From NCBI GenBank assembly GCA_900551985.1, contig URYG01000151.1, positions 1-7,831 of the forward strand: a stretch of 7,831 nt of DNA, written 5' to 3'. The position numbers and the translations under genes were made by a program. This stretch comes from an uncultured Prevotella sp. (GTDB taxonomy: Bacteria > Bacteroidota > Bacteroidia > Bacteroidales > Bacteroidaceae). The notes beneath the pieces are model-generated. The model had not been told where the DNA came from. It did not search any database and saw only the letters and a program-made list of their open reading frames with translations. How positions within the stretch are numbered: the first letter of the stretch is position 1; each line of letters begins with the position of its first letter. This document shows, in pieces, positions 4,851 to 7,831 of this stretch.

Positions 4851-7382
4851 ATGGAAGAAAACAAGAATTTAGAATTGGAAAACGTGCAGAACCAAGAGGA
4901 AAAGTCGGCTATCGACTTCCAATTGATCTACACCACACTTATCCTTAATTGGAAATGGTTTATTCTATCCATCATCTTATGTCTCGGTTTGGGATATCTC
5001 TACCTGCAGTATGCAAAACCTGTGTTCCAGACAACGACAAAAGTACTCATCAAGGATGATGACCAAAGCAAGCGAGGCGGTGGTATGAACAGCAGCATGA
5101 TTCAGAGTGCAGCCAACCTGGGTTTCATGACTAACTCAAACGGTATTGACAACGAGATGGAAATCCTGTCGGCTAGCGATATGGCACGTCAGGCTGTCAT
5201 TGACATGAAAACCTACGTAAACTACTACCACAAGGGTATCTTCAGATCACCACTGGTCTATAAGGAGCAGGAAATCAATGTGGACATGGATGCCAAGAAC
5301 CTGCAGAAGCTGAATGCTCCTGTAAAATTAAGCATCGAGAAAGACGGCAAGCAGTTCCATGTCACTGGTAAATACTTCATGCCTATTGATGCCTTCACCC
5401 ACGAAAAGGATCCTATTGAGTTTGAGAAGACCATCAACGGTCTGCCTGCAACCATCAATACACGAGTAGGTGCCATCCTGCTGACAGCCAACAAGGGCTA
5501 CAACATGGAAGACGGCGACGTATTGAAGGCTGTGATCGTATCTCCAGAGATGGCAGCAGAGCAGTATGTGAAGAATCTGACTGTCAGTCAGACCTCAAAG
5601 ACTACAACCATCGCTGAACTCGTACTGAACGACGAGGACCCACAGCGCGGCCTGGATTATCTGCATACTCTTATTAAGGTATATAACCGACAGGCTAACC
5701 TCGACAAGAACGAAATAGCATATCGTACAGAACAGTTTATCAACAACCGTCTGGAGAAGATCAACTCTGAGCTGGGCACTACCGAAAACCAGTTGGAAAG
5801 CTACAAGAAGCGCAACAAGGTGATAGAAATGAAGCTCAATGCTACAGCTGCTATTGCCAACGCAGATACCTATACCCAGAAGTTGCAGGAAGCTAACACC
5901 CAGGTAGAACTGCTCAAGGAACTCGGAAAATACATGGATGAGCCAGGCAACAAGTACAAGCCTATCCCATCTAACGTTGGTTTGACTGATGAAAGTTCTA
6001 CAGAGCTCATCAATCAGTACAACAAGATTGCCCTGGAGCGCAGCAACGCATTGCACTCTGCCAGCGAACTGTCACCATCGGTTACTCCATTGACCGCACA
6101 GTTGGAGGAGTTGACCAAGTCTATCAAGCGTGCCATGCGCCAGGCTCGTCTGGGTATGGAAATCCAGCGTAACAGCATCGCATCTCAGGCCAGCCAGTAT
6201 AACAGCCAGATCGGCAACTCTCCTGAGCAGGAGCGCGTATTGACACAGATCGGCCGCCAGCAGGAAGTAAAGTCAGGACTCTACCTGATGCTCTTGCAGA
6301 AGCGTGAGGAAAACTCTATCTCTCTGGCTGCTACAGCAGACAAGGGTAAGATCATCGATGCTCCATCACTCGTAGGAAAGACCAGCCCTAAGGCTGCCAT
6401 CATCCTGCTTATCGCATTGGTATTGGGTTTTGCCATCCCAGCAGGTATCCTCTTCCTGATCGAGTTCTTCAAGTATAAGATCGAGGGCCATGCAGATGTT
6501 ATCAAGCTGACTCAGATTCCGGTTATCGCAGACATCCCGGTAGCCAGCGATGTTTCCAAGGGAAGAGCAGATATCGTGGTTCACCAGAACGTCAACAACC
6601 TGATGGAGGAAATCTTCCGTGGATTGCGTACCAGCATCCAGTTTATGCTGAAGAAGGACGAAAAGGTTCTGATGTTTACCTCTTCTACCTCTGGTGAGGG
6701 TAAGACATTCGTTGCCTCTAACGTAGCCATCTCTCTGGCTCTGCTGGGCAAGAAGGTTATTGTAGTAGGTCTGGATATCCGTAAGCCTCGTCTGGCTGAG
6801 TTGTTCGAAATCGACAACCATCATACTGGTATCACCAACCTGATGGTTCACGAGAACAACACTTGGGAGGATATCCAGAAGCAGATTCTCTCTTCGGGCG
6901 TCAACAGCAACCTCGACCTGCTGATGGCTGGTCCTGTACCTCCTAACCCAGGTGAGTTGATTACCCGTCCAAGCCTCGATGCCATCATCAAGGAACTGAA
7001 GAACCATTACGACTACATCGTGCTTGATACAGCACCGGTAGGATTGGTTAACGATAGCTTGCAGCTCGGCAGACTGGCAAACCTCTGTATCTACGTTTGT
7101 CGTGCAGACTATACTCCAAAGACAAGTTTCGGCATGATCAACGGTTTGAATGCCGAGAAGAAGTTGCCTAACATGTGCCTGGTACTCAACGGCGTGGATC
7201 TCTCCAAGAAGAAGCACAGCTTCTACTATGGTGTGGGTAAGTATGGCAAATACGGCAAGTATGGCAATTACGGCAATTACGGCAACTATGGCAAGTATGG
7301 CTCATACGGTCAGTATGGCAGTTACGGTAACTATAGCAACAGCCACTATGGCAATGCCAACGATACAAGTATCAAGAAGTAG
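4851..7382 (+). CDS. Wzz chain-length regulator fused to BY-type tyrosine kinase, with (x-Tyr-Gly) repeat tail
   Basis: This 843-aa inner-membrane protein belongs to the Wzc/Etk group. After a short cytoplasmic start comes TM1 (about 36-53), a Wzz domain and a long periplasmic region with helical coiled parts (about 290-490) ending in a GNVR-like segment (about 458-488), then TM2 (about 514-538). The cytoplasmic kinase has the oligomer motif EIFRGLR (587-593, EX2RX2R), Walker A SSTSGEGKTF (611-620, Lys618), Walker A' VVGLDIRKP (638-646), the GPVPPNPGEL signature (694-703) and Walker B YIVLDTAP (722-729, Asp726). Family knowledge: autophosphorylation of the C-terminal tyrosines in a ring of subunits controls export and length of capsule or exopolysaccharide. 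The tail is unusual, with 14 tyrosines between 792 and 833. The first Asp of the usual DxD in Walker A' is Gly640. Its usual partner gene wza is not in view. Confidence 0.95.
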   Translation: MEENKNLELENVQNQEEKSAIDFQLIYTTLILNWKWFILSIILCLGLGYLYLQYAKPVFQTTTKVLIKDDDQSKRGGGMNSSMIQSAANLGFMTNSNGIDNEMEILSASDMARQAVIDMKTYVNYYHKGIFRSPLVYKEQEINVDMDAKNLQKLNAPVKLSIEKDGKQFHVTGKYFMPIDAFTHEKDPIEFEKTINGLPATINTRVGAILLTANKGYNMEDGDVLKAVIVSPEMAAEQYVKNLTVSQTSKTTTIAELVLNDEDPQRGLDYLHTLIKVYNRQANLDKNEIAYRTEQFINNRLEKINSELGTTENQLESYKKRNKVIEMKLNATAAIANADTYTQKLQEANTQVELLKELGKYMDEPGNKYKPIPSNVGLTDESSTELINQYNKIALERSNALHSASELSPSVTPLTAQLEELTKSIKRAMRQARLGMEIQRNSIASQASQYNSQIGNSPEQERVLTQIGRQQEVKSGLYLMLLQKREENSISLAATADKGKIIDAPSLVGKTSPKAAIILLIALVLGFAIPAGILFLIEFFKYKIEGHADVIKLTQIPVIADIPVASDVSKGRADIVVHQNVNNLMEEIFRGLRTSIQFMLKKDEKVLMFTSSTSGEGKTFVASNVAISLALLGKKVIVVGLDIRKPRLAELFEIDNHHTGITNLMVHENNTWEDIQKQILSSGVNSNLDLLMAGPVPPNPGELITRPSLDAIIKELKNHYDYIVLDTAPVGLVNDSLQLGRLANLCIYVCRADYTPKTSFGMINGLNAEKKLPNMCLVLNGVDLSKKKHSFYYGVGKYGKYGKYGNYGNYGNYGKYGSYGQYGSYGNYSNSHYGNANDTSIKK
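7239..7334 (+). repeat. Degenerate 9-bp tandem repeat encoding (Lys/Asn/Ser/Gln)-Tyr-Gly units
   Basis: Eleven tripeptide units lie at residues 797-828, with tyrosine at every third position from 798 to 828. The codons vary: tyrosine uses both TAT and TAC, glycine GGC and GGT, asparagine AAT and AAC. The protein pattern is therefore more regular than the DNA, pointing to selection on the peptide rather than a fresh slippage expansion. Each unit is 9 bp, so copy-number change would stay in frame. Confidence 0.9.
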
Positions 7383-7424
7383 AATCGACAATTATAAATC
7401 ATTAAACGAGAAAGGAATTTAAAT

Positions 7425-7831
7425 ATGGCAACAATTGCTGTTGATTTTGATGGTACTATCGTAACTCACGAGTACCCTAAAATTGGTACAGAGCTGCCTT
7501 TTGCCACAGAGACGCTCAAGATGCTCATCAAAGACCATCACCGTCTCATTCTTTGGAGTGTGCGCGAAGGAAAGCTTCTGGATGAAGCCGTAGAATGGTG
7601 CAGAGAGCGCGGCGTGGAATTCTGGGCAGTCAACAAAGACTACCCAGAAGAAAGCGTAGAGAGCAACAACCATTTCTCACGTAAGCTCAAGGCTGACTGG
7701 TTTATTGACGACCGTGGTATCGGTGGTCTCCCTGACTGGGGAGAGATTTACCAGATTATCACAAAGCATACAAGCTATCGTCGTCTTATCAAGCAGAAGT
7801 TGATGTCAACACAAGAACCACCTAAGAAAAA
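7425..7831 (+). CDS. Small HAD-superfamily hydrolase (BT0820-like), 3' end outside window
   Basis: The frame from the ATG at 7425 is open for 135 codons to the window edge with no stop. It starts MATIAVDFDGTIV, with HAD motif I DFDGT (7-11; nucleophile Asp7, acid/base Asp9). Motif II is probably Ser45 in LILWSVREG, motif III a lysine in RKLKAD (86-91), and motif IV FIDDR (93-97). There is almost no cap domain, which points to a small cytoplasmic phosphatase. From memory it closely resembles the Bacteroides protein BT0820, of about 140 aa and unknown substrate, so little is likely missing here. It starts 42 nt after the kinase gene with AGAAAGGA upstream and no terminator between, so it is probably in the same operon. 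A role on a sugar phosphate, or as a phosphatase in the pathway, is only a guess. Confidence 0.85.
   Translation, partial: MATIAVDFDGTIVTHEYPKIGTELPFATETLKMLIKDHHRLILWSVREGKLLDEAVEWCRERGVEFWAVNKDYPEESVESNNHFSRKLKADWFIDDRGIGGLPDWGEIYQIITKHTSYRRLIKQKLMSTQEPPKK

Noticed and set aside
6366..7217. 283-aa minus-strand frame inside the kinase gene
   Set aside because: It lies opposite the kinase domain with all Walker motifs on the plus strand and has no recognisable family features.
7150..7422. Met/Ala/Thr-rich 90-aa frame overlapping the end of the kinase gene
   Set aside because: It is an out-of-frame reading of the 9-bp Tyr-Gly repeat; the periodic MASMAIT-like pattern comes from the repeat itself.

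Overview
This window looks like chromosomal DNA of a Bacteroidota bacterium, most likely a gut Prevotella/Segatella (P. copri-like). Three things suggest this: promoters of the Bacteroidota type (TTTG, about 20 nt, TAnnTTTG), A-rich leaders rather than strong Shine-Dalgarno sites, and protein families with typical Bacteroidales sequence (a coiled-coil protein, ZapA and RNase Y in a row; a fused Wzz/BY-kinase; a BT0820-like HAD protein). The genus is an inference from remembered protein similarity, not a search.

Left half (1-3618), all minus strand. Reading in the direction of transcription: a 216-aa protein of unknown function with its own promoter and terminator; then a likely three-gene operon of a 97-aa coiled-coil protein, zapA (cell division) and rny (RNase Y), with a good promoter at 2897-2928 and a probable terminator at 606-635; then a TtcA-like PP-loop tRNA thiolase that runs off the left edge. 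The terminator of the 216-aa gene and the -33 element of the coiled-coil/zapA/rny promoter share the same bases.

Middle (3619-3912). A divergent intergenic region carries one promoter facing each way. The rightward one gives rmlA a leader of about 115 nt that can fold into a hairpin with a competing alternative pairing and contains a 15-nt dyad.

Right half (3913-7831), all plus strand. rmlA (glucose-1-phosphate thymidylyltransferase), an 843-aa Wzz-type chain-length protein fused to a BY-type tyrosine kinase, and the start of a small HAD-superfamily protein follow with gaps of 62 and 42 nt and no visible terminator. This looks like the start of an exopolysaccharide/capsule operon: RmlA makes dTDP-glucose, the precursor of dTDP-rhamnose and related sugars, and the Wzz/BY-kinase controls polymer length and export. 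No wza, rmlB/C/D or glycosyltransferase gene is visible.

The most unusual feature is the kinase tail, an 11-fold tripeptide repeat with tyrosine every third residue. I see no tRNA, rRNA, CRISPR, insertion sequence or phage gene. Most of the window is ordinary core genome; I did not find a clearly new multi-gene system.
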